DNA from: Juglans regia
Lineage: Eukaryota > Streptophyta > Magnoliopsida > Fagales > Juglandaceae
Assembly (NCBI RefSeq): GCF_001411555.2
Contig: NC_049914.1
Location: 17,294,298-17,358,297 of the forward strand
DNA: 64,000 nt
Direction of reading: 5' to 3'
Positions within the stretch are counted from its first letter, which is position 1. Each line of letters starts with the position of its first letter. Below the pieces are notes generated by a model. That model was not told the origin of the DNA and ran no database searches. It worked only from the letters and a program-made list of their open reading frames with translations. Below are positions 12,284-24,660 of the stretch, one piece after another. Position numbers and translations under genes: made by a program.

Positions 12284-12870
12284 TTAGGTGTTGCCATATG
12301 CTAAGGCTTTACTACTACTTCTGGCTTTAGTAGCTCCTCCTCCTTTGCTACTCACTGTGGCTCTTGAAGGTTGAGGTGGTATGGAACCATAATGGTTTGG
12401 TTTATTGTTTTGAAGCTTGATTTCATTTTCTCTATTGTTGAACTGCATGTTGCTGCTTTCATACTTGTTTTCTTCTCTGTTAATGCTTCGAATGTTAGCT
12501 CCTCTTGATTTTACCATCTAATACCACTTGTTGAGGTTGCTATCGTGAAAGGGGCTGAAGAGGAAGTGGAAAAACTAAGAAGAGAGAAGAAGAGTGAAGT
12601 CGTCAGGTCCGAGAATTCTCTACTGCTGATTTACTGCTGCTCTTACCTTCTTCTTGCTCTATTGTGCTACTACTTCCTCTTAGATTCTTGGTGGCTCATA
12701 GTGGCTTAAATTCTAGCTTGAGGTGCTACAAATGCTTGGAAATGAAGATGGAGCTACTGTCATGGATTGGACTGAGCTTGTTGTTATAGTTCCCTTTACT
12801 ACGTGCGTTTCAATTATATTGATGTTGTTGTTTCTACTTCTTATTTCCGTTGTTGTGTGCCTGTGACTCT
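12284..12870 (-). mobile_element. LTR-retrotransposon remnant: LTR end, PBS and N-terminal gag-like frame
   Basis: On the minus strand, GGTTGCTATC-side sequence ends CTCAACA and is followed by AGTGGTATTAGATGG, close to a primer-binding site for initiator tRNA-Met, then by a 77-codon frame opening MVKSRGANIRS and rich in Asn/Ser (12284-12514). This is the order LTR end, PBS, gag start. In the + direction the LTR therefore begins at TGTTGAGG (~12530). The outer LTR end is unclear; ~12870 is a guess. Confidence 0.4.
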
Positions 12871-14230
12871 CTACTTGAGATTTTATAGTGATTGAAACGT
12901 TGGGACATACAACACTAAGTTACATACCTCTCGTTCACAACAGTCAATATGCAATGCACTTATCATGTTTCTAGCAATATGAATGAGTCGCAGCGGAAAA
13001 GCTATAAATAAAGCATGGTACCAAATAAAACTTTATTTTATCCCCCAGATCATGTCTTCAAAATATTATACATTAGGTACGGGTCCAAAATTTACCCATC
13101 ATTTAAAATTACAAAAGATTATCATATAGTTTCATGCTTCACGATTACAACTACAATCATCCTCATCTAACATTTCCCTAATCTCCATCATCAAGTGCAG
13201 AACAAGTTCTATATAGAAGACGGTCAGTTCTAGTCTATTTTCAAAGGTGAGATCGTCTTTAACGACCTTTGACCAAAAGGGCTTGCACTTTCCCATCCTG
13301 CTCATTCTCTTCCTTACCCATTACAACTTATACCATTCTGGGGTGAGAATGGTAGTGAGACTACTACAATGAGATTCCTTGAAATCTTAGCAAGTTATAC
13401 CTCGAACATATACAAAGTTAATATAAACATGATTAGAGTGAACATGAAAATGTATACATGAGTATGACCTTGTATTTTGTAAAACTATATTTTTCTCTCA
13501 TCTAGATTCATTTCCAAAAACTTAGAACTTATAAGACATATAAAACTTCTTGCATTCTTTTATTGTTCACGCATATGGATACCTCACGGTTCCCCGTAAA
13601 TCGTGTTCACCTACTAGTTATATTCACCACATGACTGTTAATGTTGTCTATGTCTTAAGAATACGCATGCAGCACGAAACAATCTATACCATAACTACTC
13701 TAGTGCATCCACTAGTTAGAATGCTCTTAGCTTCGCTATGAGATCATTACTATCTCATTCAAAGTCATTGATTGTTTTTCATCAATCCATGAGATATCAC
13801 TCCATATTTAATCACTCCAGAATGGACAGAAGAGTTCTACTATGATAATCATTTATCCTAGCATTGGGTTAGTGACAAGAATTTACTTTTAATGCATAAC
13901 ACACTTCTTGCATGAACATGAGATGATGACATTTTAATCACGGCATGGTATGTGGATGGATTGAAAGAATTAGAACATATACGATGACCATGACATGTGA
14001 ATAGGTTGAAATAATTAGAATATATAAAAGGTTTAGACATAAGCATAGATATATTATCCAAGAATAAGTTAGAGACCAACTTACAAACTTTTCGCCTAAA
14101 AGTAAAGTTGTCGGGGCTACAAAAGCCATTCTTAATGTTAGAAATACTTTGAATGCCACATAAAGGAAAATCAAATTCCTAAAATCATAAGCCGGCCCGT
14201 TAACTAATAAGACTTCTAAACTTTACAAAA
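12861..14230 (-). mobile_element. Gypsy-type LTR fragment, minus orientation
   Basis: Read on the minus strand, the region ending near 12861-12930 contains TAGTGTTGTATGTCCCAACG, and further in a CTCATTGTAGTAGTCTCAC block. The intact LTR at 17297-20619 has the equivalent TTGTGTTGCATGTCCCGACG before its end and an ACTGAGATTTCGAGTAAATC block. That shared order indicates a related LTR in opposite orientation. Left end TGTGACTCTC fits the rc of the expected terminus; the other end was not found. Confidence 0.4.
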
Positions 14231-14332
14231 ATCGATCTTGAGATTTAAGAAACTTACGAAACACCATGAGGCTTCTATGCTATTCTCATTTTTACCTTAA
14301 AACATACTTCTTATTAAAAATATAGTTCAAAA

Positions 14333-14880
14333 TTGGGACCTAGAATTACTAATATAGACATAGACCTATTCGTACATACAGAAACTTTCATAATTGAGAC
14401 ATTACTCTATTTATTTCGTCATCCAAATGATGCTTATAAATCCTCTAATATTGATGACATTTGTTATTTTGTGAAGAAGTATTATCCTCTTGATTTTTCT
14501 AAAAATGAGAAAATTAGTTTGAGAATTCAATTGAAACATTTTGAAGTTGACGTGCTTACAAATCCGTAGTTTCAAACTTTTTTATCCATTGTGGACTTAT
14601 GTTGATGATTCGTAGAGATAGAGAAATAAAAAACATATTATCTTGTTGATAGATTGATTTATCTTGTTTTTACTCTTTTAGTATCTACAACGACTAGTGA
14701 ATGAGCATTTTCAATTATGAAAATTGTTAAATAAAAAACAAGTAAATGAGCATTTTCAACTATGATAAAAGTTGATAAATCAAGAACATAATATCTTGTT
14801 GATAGATTGATTAGTCTTGTTTTGACTCTTCCAATATCTACAATGACTAGTGAACGAGTATTTTCAGCTCCCAATAAACT
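14333..14880 (+). pseudogene. hAT transposase fragment (ZMYM/TTF-type), broken
   Basis: An open stretch with HPNDAYKSSNIDDICYF, YYPLDFSKNEKISLRIQL and HFEVDV (14333-14566) matches the pre-C-terminal part of DUF4371/TTF-type hAT transposases. It is followed, after stops and frame breaks, by the hAT C-terminal dimerisation signature around STTTSE-AFSIMK (14690-14730). That last part is present twice: a second copy (DRLISLVLTLPISTMTSE) lies at about 14795-14870. Non-functional relic. Confidence 0.6.
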
Positions 14881-17022
14881 TTTATCATAGTCAATTATGA
14901 TTTTACAACTAATGCATCGTCCTAAGTGAACGAGAAGTCGCAGGTTAGGCTAGGCACTAGTAATTCCAACTAGGTAAATTATGGGACCTTTGGGGGCTTA
15001 GTTTGGGAGTAACTAATGCTCTTTTCTTTATTTTAGTGTCTTTTTTATCGCCAAATTCTACAATTAAGGCTCGTGCTCGCGGCAAAGCACCATGCTCATT
15101 CTTCTTTTTTAGCTAGTATCCTTAAGGTTTGATCATGGTGAAGATACATTTCTCATCTCTCTACCTTGTAATGCTGCCAAATTCCTTGTGAATAGATTCT
15201 AGATGCTAGGAGGAATGCTTCTATTGTCTTTGCAAATGAGGATATTTGTATGTGTTTTTTTTTATTGATTTAACCTGACTTGGGATGGATTGTTGGACTC
15301 AGTAGAGCATCATCTTCAATCATGGGCAAGGCTCCCATTTGATTGTATGTGCTTGGCCATGGTAGTGAGAAAATGGGAGTTGAAGTAGTGTGGCATATGA
15401 GATAGGGTTGAATTTTAGGGGAGAAGGGATACGAGCTGGGTTGGGTTGCAAGTGAGGGGATGGGTGCATGTTGGTATTCTATACAAGAATATATCATTAT
15501 TTGGGTTGGGTTGGTTTTGGGAGGGTGAGCGTTTGGGCTTTGGGCTTTGGATGTTGGCTCTGATTTTGATAAAAGGTGATTGGGCTGATATGATAGTTGC
15601 ATGAATGGGTGTGGTTATGAGGGTATGATGATGGTGATTCTAGTTTAGGTTTAGATATTCGAATAGGATCTAGGTTGAAGAATTGGATGTAAAAAGAAGT
15701 TTAAACCCAGGGGATAAAATCTCAAAAACTTGGATGTCTATTCTTACCTGAATAAATCCCATTATGCTTTTACCTCTTGTCAACTTCAATTTGGGTGCCA
15801 ATTTTTTGTGATATCTCCATGGTCTTTCCACTTCTTGTTTGGTTGGATGGGATGTCGTGCATTTGAACCAATAATGGAACAAGGTTGAAGTTTATCTGTT
15901 ATATAGGGGTGGCTGGTGGCCATTCTTAGAGGAATTAAGGCTAACCTTATAATACTTCATAGGCTTAACTTGAGTTTTTGTTAGATCTTCTAGGTTGGTT
16001 AAGCTGAATATGTGGGGTTTAGATATTCATATGATTAAATAGTGTCTTGGCCCGAAAAATGGTACCACACATGTTAAATGGTACCACTCAAGTTGGAGGT
16101 TTGCCCTTATTGTTGTTTTGCTAGGATGAGAGGTTGAGAGAACTTTTCCCACTAGAGTTTAGTTGGGGGGTGGTTTTAGAGTGGGGTCTTGGTCAATTTG
16201 AATGAGTTGGTTGAACTAGTTTGAATTATTAGTTTCTTTGATCAGTAGGTTAATTCCAAGGTGTTCCTCTTGTTCCATTTGGGCAGATGAAGTTTAAGAG
16301 AGCAAAGGGTAAGAGTGAACTCTAAGTTGATTATAAATTAAGGGAGAAAGAGAAGGTATGAAGCTACAGGTTCAAGAACCTAGGTATTCATTCTCATCAG
16401 TAGAGGAAGATGATCGGTTTGAGAAGGAGCGCAGAGCAAAATAGGGAAGAGTGGATTGGGTTTGATTTGGATTATACTAGTTTGTTTACTGGAAAGATGA
16501 TTGGATTTTTTTGGATTATACCTTCCCAATTGGTTGTAGGGGCCATTTTAGGAGAAACTTTACATATTAATTGCCCCTTTATATTGAATATCGAGATTAT
16601 CCTTTATCATATTCGAGGTCCATTTGGGATTGTCCCTCCTCAATTGATTTTGAAACTTATATCTAGAAGAGAAGTGTTACACCAACAAATATATCCTATA
16701 AAAATAAACTCACAGACTGACATGGATTTATATGATACATTAGATCTACTTTACAATAAAAATAGATTTACAATCTAATGCACTATATTAAACCACGTCA
16801 ATTTATGAGATCTTTTTGTAGCTAAAGCATTTCACTTTCTAAAATATATCCCTTACTAATTTAGTATTTATAGGTCGTTTCGAGGTTGTTCTTATTGTAT
16901 CTAGAACATGTTTTGGATTATATACCTCATCAACCTGTTTTGGGATTATCCCTTGTGGATTAGGGTTTCCTTTATTAATCGTGTTTGGGCTTATTTGAGA
17001 ATTTTCCTTGAGATTAACTTCA
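14881..17022. other. Intergenic DNA, no gene recognised
   Basis: G/T-biased DNA from ~15250 to 16400 with no coding frame I can support. Between about 16490 and 16950 a TTGGGATTATCCCT-like unit recurs three or four times, giving a 122-codon frame (16410-16775) that I take to be a by-product. A TTTACAATAAAAATAGATTT core near 16745 belongs to the MITE-like family noted at 1550 and 53690. Confidence 0.4.
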
Positions 17023-20000
17023 AATCGATTTTGGTGTAAAGACGGGATTTACACCCTTCAATAACCAACTGATACGTCATCATTCTAAGGAGAAGAAAAT
17101 AGAATTGGCCTCACTCAAACAATCACCCTCACGTAATGGGCTCGTCTTTCTCTCCTCTCTCCCTCTTTCTTTCTCCCCTCACTCTCTCTCTCTCACCGAA
17201 CGAAAAATCTTGGGTCTTCTCTCTCGCTCTCTCTCAAGCCAAACCTCCAACATTGGTCTACGCTATCTCTCCCTCCTCAAGCCCCCTCAATCTCTCTGTA
17301 ACACTCCACTTAATTAATTCTTGATTAACCCTTAAGTACTCTAGATTAGGCTTTTATTTTTTAGTTAATCACTTTTATTAAGGTTGATAGTGGGATTAGC
17401 ATTAATGTTGGAACTTAGTGTTAATGAGCTAAAGATTAGAGAGGCAAGCCCATTAGTAATTTTGGTGAAGCTTTTTAGGATCCAAGTGCATTCATAGGCC
17501 TAGCCCAAGAAAAAAAAAACCCTTGAACCAAGCCCTTAGGAAATGAAGGCTAGTTTTGGCCCAAGTATAGGAAGGCATAAGGCCTTTGGTGTAGATTGGA
17601 CGACAATTGGCCCTTTTCAAGCCCATATGGCCTAAAGCTATGTTTGGACTCATTTTACCATTCAAAGATCAAAGGCCCAATACACCATACCATTGGTTTC
17701 CTTAAACCCAAATCACACTCAAAGTATCTAAATTAAGTTTTGAAAATTGGCTAAGGTCATTAACCATCATACTTGAGGTTAGTGCACTTTAAGCTATGCT
17801 TTGAAGCTTAATCATGCTTAATTTTTTCTTAAAATTTTTAATTCAAATTTTCTTGAATTAATACTCCCTTAAACCATGATTAGACCATGTTAATACCATA
17901 GCTAAAACATTCCACATGTCATTAAGAAAAATGACATAACAAGCCCAAACCATGCTTCAATCGATTTTGTGCATTGCCCTTTGTAATGCTTGGACTGTTT
18001 TGCCCTTGGGCCCAATATTTTTGTGGTTTTTCCTCAAAGGTAATATGGTCCTCTAACACCTCATGAGACCCTCCAAAACTAAGTTTGAGTCTTGGACAAA
18101 ATTGGTTGCATCCACCAACTCAAAGAACCAAACCGGGTGCACCTTGGTCTAGTTTGTGTAGGAACCATTTGGATTGAATTTGAACCAACCTCTTGCCATG
18201 GTTTGCACCACCACTCCACGCCACCTCCTTCTCCACCCAATCACCAAGAAGTCCTATGACCATCATGAAGGATTTTGACTCATTTTTTCTGTCCAAAAAG
18301 ATCCAAAACCGAACTGATTTTCTGCCACCACAAAACCACCTTCATCCACCTGTTTTTAAGGGTGGTTTGAGGGATCTTCTACCATCCAAATGATGCCCCA
18401 CGATTTGAAGTCATCTATAGGACCCTTGCAGCTACTATGGAGAGGAAATGATGGTGGTTTAGGGTACTATTTCATTATGCACAAGTGACCTAAGCTCATG
18501 CAAGCAAATCTGGAAAGTTTTCATATTTGAGCACCTCCCACTTTATCCAATCACCAAGCACCCAAGCAACCATCCCTCACCCCTTGGCCACCTATAAATA
18601 CTTCCATCCCCTTCTCATTTCACCCACACTACAGCTCAAGCATCATTTTGAACCTTGAGAGCATTTCCCCCTCTTAGAGATCAAAAGAGTGCAAACCAAG
18701 TGAGTTTTGGAGTGTTCTTGTGTAAGGCATTCTAGAGCACTTGGAAGGCCACGAAATTTTTAAATTTTTTTCCTTTTGATCTTAGCTAGCATGTCAAGCT
18801 TTGTTTCCAAGTGTTGGTGTGAAATTTGGTTGAGTTTTGAGAAGGTTATGATGCTTAATGTAAAACTGGGTCAATTAAATGAAGGTTTGAATGATTGAAT
18901 GTTTTTAATTGAAAATTTAGCTACGGCATGTCCTAAGCATGATTTAAGATGATTTATCATTACCCCAATATGATTATGGAAGGTTAATTTTGTGATTAGA
19001 TGTATGTCATGATAGGTTTTAAATCTATCTTGTTTTGATCATCAAGCATGAATCGATTTTAAGCATATTGGTGATTAAGGATTTCTTAGTTTTGATTAAG
19101 TGTTGGTATGAACTTGATTATTCAAGGATTAGACTTCATAATATCCCTAAAGATGTTAGTGATCATTAATGATTAAATAAAATCTCATATGCATGTATTC
19201 ATAGGGATCAATAGTTGAAAATACACAGGTATCAACTACGATGCATGCCACGGGTTGGGATTAATTGGACATGTTTCACTTTGAATTTTGAAAATCTAAG
19301 GACATATATGGTTTTAGAATGCCAAAAATACGAAGTCCATGAAATTTGGTTAAATTTGGAGTTTGTTTGTAATTAGTGAAAATTTAGGGCCTAAATAGCA
19401 ATTTTTGAAAGTTTAGGAGTATTTTTATAAATATCCAATTTTTTTTAAGCCTTTGATTTTGAACCTCTCCATAAGAGTATTAACACTAAGTTAGTATACA
19501 CGATTTACGCAACTACAACGCTAATTTTGAATTTTCCCGAAAGTTTGTAAGTTGGCCTTTAACTTACATCTTGATAAATTTCTTATAAATTATTGATAAA
19601 TGCTTCATTTATTCTTCAATTATCATTTTGAGCATAAATTATCATATTATATGACACATTGAGTGCATACTTACATACCATATGACATTTTCACCATTTT
19701 TGGCATATTACATTTATAAATGTCATTTTTGCATGAAATTTACTACATATGCACATATTATGAAAAATATTTTTTTAAAGCATAGCATGAAAATCATTTT
19801 GTCATAACCCCAAAGGCCGGGATGGGGAATTATCCTGGTGGAACTCCTTTGTCCACTCTAGAGTTTTTAATAATGGAGTGGTAATTCCTGAATTGACAAA
19901 GAACAATCAACAGGTTTCAAATGAGTTCTTTTTAAAGAACGCCAGAGCGAAGTCAACATGTTATGACACCTAACGCTGGTGGGTGTACACATTATGAATT

Positions 20001-21666
20001 TTATGATGTTATGTTATATTTACCAATGCATTGAGAATGAGTCTATAGACAACGTAGTTTCAACGTAAGTTATACTACGGTCACAGCAGGTACTCACAGT
20101 GCATATGGAGAACTGTGATTTCGAGTCTTTGTGTTAGTTAGTTGTTTAATTTACTGAGATTTCGAGTAAATCTCACCCTTTTATGGGACCACTATCATTT
20201 CACTCGGAATGATAGAAGTTGTGTCAGGAATCGACCAGGACGAGATTGATGGAGCATTGGATTCTCATGATTGAGGAGGAATCGGATCTGGAGAGGAAAC
20301 TGGACTTAATTTTGATGTTCATAGCCCAAGTCCTTTATGCTATAGATCGTATTAAGAGAATTATATGACTTTGTATATAAGTCTATGCTACTTTAGTATT
20401 TCGAACATGATGATTATCTAATGAAGTTAGGATGCTTTAATTATTCTGGCATATTTTTCACCTTAACCTTTTATTTCCGCTGTGATTATTGCACACTGTT
20501 AGATGCATATTAGGATGTACTGCATATTAACTGTCATAAACGGGGTTTGTAACTTTGTGTTGCATGTCCCGACGCTCTAAGTCTCTGTTCCATCCCAAGC
20601 AGGGATTGGGAGCGTCACACTCTCTCTCCTTAAGATTATTGTAAACTTCTTCCCTCCCCTTCAATCTCTTAGATAATTGCCAATGTTGCTTCTCAGACTA
20701 ATTGTGGATGGTTATCTTCAACTCAATCTGGCCTTCAATTTCTTTGATCTTCTCATATTGGTTTTTATGACTATGATCCTTGCATTTTGCCTTGCTCTCA
20801 AGGTTTTGTAAGTTCTCTTCTAGCTTCCTTAGAGATTCATCTTTGGATTTGGATTCTTGCATTGCTTTTCAAGCTTTATGTAAGAGAAAGAAATAAGTAA
20901 ATAAATCAAATTTAAAATATAACTTAAACATTATTACTGTAACTTAAAAATAATGTGAATGGTATAGATGAAATGCGGCTATTCATCTAACTAGAGTTAT
21001 CAACCCTATAGAAGCTTCTGTTCAAGGAGCTTTAAACTTATTCCATAGCTACAGGAACATTCAATCAAAGGGAAACACTCAAGAAAAATAAAGGTTATTG
21101 AAGTGGTATAAATGCCCTAAAGGGTTATGAAACTCAATGTGAATAGGGCCATATTTAAGGAAGCAAATAAGTCTGGAGTAATAGTATTACGCGATAAAAG
21201 TGACAATGCCTTAATGGCAGCATATAAATAAGAGTATGGAGAACATGATCTGGATAATTTGATTCATAGGCAATTATCAACAAGTAGTAGTTACTTAATA
21301 TAAATTTGTCCTTGCAATAAGCTTTTTTGGCTGATCGAAGGAGATCGACTGATAAAGAGCTTCGAGCTTGATAGAGAGAATGGATAGGCATGAGAGTTTT
21401 GGATGGGCTTGGGAGGGAGAGAGAGCGTAGACCAATGTTGGAGGTTTGGCTTGAGAGAGAGAGAAGACCCAAGATTTTTTGTCCGATGAGAAAAAGAGAG
21501 GGGAGAAAGAAAGAGGGAGAGAGGAGAGAAAGATGAGCGCACATACATCGCGGGTAGGGGGTTGAATTGCTTGAGTGAGGTCGGTTGTGTTTTCTTCTCC
21601 ATAGAATGATGATATGTCAGTCGGTTATTGGAGGGTGTAAATTTCATCTTTGCACCATAACCGATT
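17023..21666. mobile_element. Non-autonomous element with ~260-bp inverted terminal repeats, carrying a nested solo LTR
   Basis: The left arm (17023-17296) and the reverse complement of the right arm (about 21400-21666) share their sequence: AATCG-TT-TGGTG-AAAGA at the tip, ATTTACACCC, CATCATTCTA-GGAGAAGAAAA, CCTCACTCAA, then a CT-rich stretch with GGTCTTCTCTCTC and AACATTGGTCTACGCT. Without the LTR inserted at 17297 the element would be ~1.3 kb. Long arms and no transposase suggest a Mutator-like or foldback element; no clear 9-bp TSD was found, so the superfamily is open. Confidence 0.6.
17297..20619 (+). mobile_element. Solo LTR, gypsy (Tekay/Del-like), 3.3 kb
   Basis: Starts TGTAACACTCC and ends GGGATTGGGAGCGTCACA, with TG...CA termini, and is flanked by a CTCTC direct repeat (17292-17296 and 20620-20624). 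No PBS, gag or pol is present. Length, ends of the TGTAAC...GTCACA type and a TGAGATTTCGAG segment before the 3' end fit large chromovirus LTRs. It is therefore a solo LTR left by LTR-LTR recombination, inserted into the left inverted repeat of the element at 17023-21666. Confidence 0.8.
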
Positions 21667-22847
21667 CCTAGCCTTACTAATTGTCCTTCTAGTTTTCCAA
21701 CACCAATTAGGTTTTAAGGACCCGCATCAAAACTGTCCCTTATTGGATTTGAGATTTCCAAATGATACAAGTTTTCATAATCAACAAAGATCCATAAGTT
21801 TTCTTTTGGAAACTTGATGAACATTTAATTGAATATATAGAACTTATTTTTAATTTTCTTTTCTCTCCCAACCTCTTTATTCTTGTATCGAGGGTTTCTT
21901 TTAGAGCAATAGCATCGTCTTGGCTATCCAATCAATCTAAGTTTACCTAAATTACAACTTTTTTTGGCCTTTTGTCTATCCCTCTCAAAATTTAATCTCA
22001 TATTAAATCTTTAGAGTAATATTATGTTACTCACCATCCCAATTCTCATCAACCTCTAATCATCCCATGATATAACATTAAATGATTGAAAACTATTTAT
22101 TATATTTCACTTGTGAACTTATCATCTAATGCTATATCATGAGATGATGAGAAAAGAGATGATGAATAGATTTACTCTTAAATTATCCATCAACACTCTA
22201 TATAATAATAAAATATTAATTTTTTATTTTTTTTATCTAACATCTTTTAATCATATTATCTAAATCAAATCAAATATATTTTTGACCTAGTTTTCTAATA
22301 ATCTTAGTTTTCAAAATCTAACCATCATATGCCTTAGTTTTATCTAACACAACAAAATGGTATAAAGAAAATAAAAAGACAAATAATCCATTTTTAGAAA
22401 AGTGAGAAAAATAAGATTATTATAATCATTCGCTATAAGTACAATTCTGAATCATTCTGTTGAACAATAGTAGGTAAAACCTATTAAAAACTCTACTTGC
22501 AACCTGCTGGGGTAACCCCCGCGTAACCGGTTGCATAAAAAATTTTATTTTTTCTCACCCTCATATTTCGTTCCCTCTCTCTCTCTCTTTCTCTCTTCCT
22601 CAGTCGATCTCTCTCTCGATCTCTGTTTAAATTTGAGGTAAAATTTCATCAAACTCGACTAAGAATCTAGAAATGCGAACCATGCAAAAGGAAATAAATA
22701 TGTTACATTAGCAAAATCATAGGAACTAAACATATCATCACCACTGAGCAACCAAATGCTACGAAATGAAATTAATTGTCACCAAAATTGTCAATTTAAT
22801 TTTCCAGTGAAAGCTGGAAACAAATACCCAGGAAAAAAAATTCTATC

Positions 22848-23130
22848 TCATTCACTCGAGAAACTGGGCTGAGAGACTAGCACAATTGTTTTTTCTTTAA
22901 CATGTGGGTGTGAAAATTTTTCTACTGCATCTACCATGATGTTTCCATGCTCTTCGAGAAGGGCTTCAAGGAATGCAATCAAAGCTCTGAGTTGCTTCGA
23001 ATCAAGACTGAAGGGTGAAAAAGATGAAGATAGAGTGGTTGGAGAAGGTTCCAGAGAGTTATATGGGTACCGAAAGATGAAAGAGAGGGGAAGTAGTAGT
23101 GGGTCCCCTCTCTTTTCTAATAATATTTTA
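22848..23130 (-). other. Unexplained open frame, possible 3' exon remnant
   Basis: On the minus strand about 94 codons are open without an ATG near the start, ending TGA at 22848-22850. The translation includes a Ser-rich segment then LDSKQLRALIAFLEALLEEH and KFSHPHVKEK, with an amphipathic-helix look and natural codon variety. I do not recognise the family. It could be the last exon of a pseudogene or captured gene fragment in a transposon. Confidence 0.3.
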
Positions 23131-23784
23131 TTTTTAAAATTACTTATACAAAGCTTAGAGCACTATCATTTGACTAGTCAAAATTTGGCTAGGTAGCTCA
23201 AAAGTAGACTGTATTGGACTAGACAAACATCTAAAGCTCCACTTTTAAACTACAATAATTCTATATATTTCTTCAAATTTGACTAATTATTGTTCATCTC
23301 CAAACTATAATTTTACTCTATAATTATTCCCAACAAACATCTTCCTTCCTCTTTTTTCAGTTCTTCACTTTCGTTTCAATTTTTTTCCTCTGTGTTTTCA
23401 ATAGTGCTTTTTTCTTTTTCTTTTTCTTTTTTATCATGAATATGAAATTTGGAGACCTACAAATTGTGCTAAAGTAGAAAAGTCCAACTAAAGAAGACTT
23501 GTATGCTTGTAGACATGCTCATGAAAATTTGTAAATAAAGTTTTGAGATATAATATAAATAATTTATTTTGTTAAAATTTATTTTGCAAAATATAAAATA
23601 AAATAAATATTATTAAAATATATAGTATTATATTATTATGTTGACTTTGGAATGACTAGTCTAATATATATTAACCTCTCCAAAAGTTTTGACTTTAGCC
23701 AAACTTCATTTTAGTCAAAATTCGAACTTGACACATTGCTAATGCTTTTATCTATTTAAAACTTATGGGCAAGATTACTCTTAA

Positions 23785-24420
23785 TATGTGTGATAATATG
23801 TGACACGATTCATAAATCCAACACGAATACGATACGAAATTAGCGGACTTGAGTTTTGATGTTAACGGGTTCAGGTCAAAATAGATAGACCCGTTAAGAC
23901 ACGATTTGTAAACGGGTCAATAACGGGTTAACCTGCTTAACAAGAAATCAACCCGTTTTGACCCGTTTAGAATTTATTTCAAAATTAAAATTTTATTATT
24001 GTTAAGTTGTAATATTGGCATTTCTGAGTATGATTATGTTTTTATTGTTGTGATTGTAATTTTAGACCTATACTCATATTTGTTATTGTATGGTTTATAA
24101 TATAGATTTTATTATATATTAAAATTTGAAAAATATTGATATATATTTTTTAAGGTATTGTGGTTATTAATAAATATAAATTTTAATTTTTATGTAAAAT
24201 TATGTTAATCAAGTCAAATGAGTTATGCATTTTATTTCAACCATTTACATAAAACAAATGGTTTTAAATGAGTTGTATCGTGTTAACATATTTTTAATTA
24301 ATTATTAAACAGGTCAAAATAGATGACATGACACGACTCATCATCTAAATAAATTGGATTAAGATTTAAAAATTTTACACATTTAACTTAAGTGATTAGA
24401 TTCGAGTTGATGTATATAGG
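23785..24420 (-). mobile_element. hAT-like MITE with CGGGTCAA repeats, copy 1
   Basis: GATAATATGTGACACGA at the left, then ACGATACGAAATTAGCGGAC, GTTAACGGGTTCAGGTCAAA and ACCCGTTTTGACCCG. These blocks match, in reverse complement, the right half of the element ending at 48885. The copy here continues through GACATGACACGACTCAT to about 24420. The complete copy has GGGTGGCAA...CCACCC termini, hAT-like. Confidence 0.5.
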
Positions 24421-24437
24421 TAAATGTTGATGACTTA

Positions 24438-24657
24438 GGACAGGTTTGGGGGGTGGGATGAGACACAAAATTTTCATCTCATCTCATCTCATCATTATAT
24501 CTTTTTCAAATCCTCATATAAAATATAATAAACAATTCAATTTTTTCAAATCTCAATTCAACTTTTTCAAATCTCAACATAATAATAATACTAAAACATA
24601 ATATTTTAAACACTAAAACAAAACACAAAATTTTTATTTCACCCCCCAAACCTACCC
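24438..24657 (+). mobile_element. TTA-flanked MITE, copy 4 (cleanest ends)
   Basis: Inverted ends GGACAGGTTTGGGGGGTG and CACCCCCCAAACCTACCC are bounded by TTA at 24435-24437 and TTA at 24658-24660. A TTA target-site duplication with GG..GTTTGG termini is typical of PIF/Harbinger (Tourist) MITEs. At 220 bp with only AT-rich ATTTTTTCAAAT blocks inside, it is non-autonomous. Confidence 0.8.
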
Positions 24658-24660
24658 TTA

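Larger units (their letters stand above)
21667..24437. other. Intergenic DNA with repeats
   Basis: AT-rich spacer without a supported gene. It holds a CT-rich tract at 22570-22625, an unexplained minus-strand open frame (22848-23130, listed separately) and a MITE near 23785-24420. Confidence 0.4.

Noticed and set aside
16410..16778. 122-codon frame
   Set aside because: Built from a three- to four-fold imperfect repeat of a TTGGGATTATCCCT-like unit; no family resemblance.
17105..17324. Ser/Leu-rich open frames at 17105-17324
   Set aside because: They arise from the CT-rich part of a transposon inverted repeat; the mirrored frame at 21155-21647 shows the same origin.
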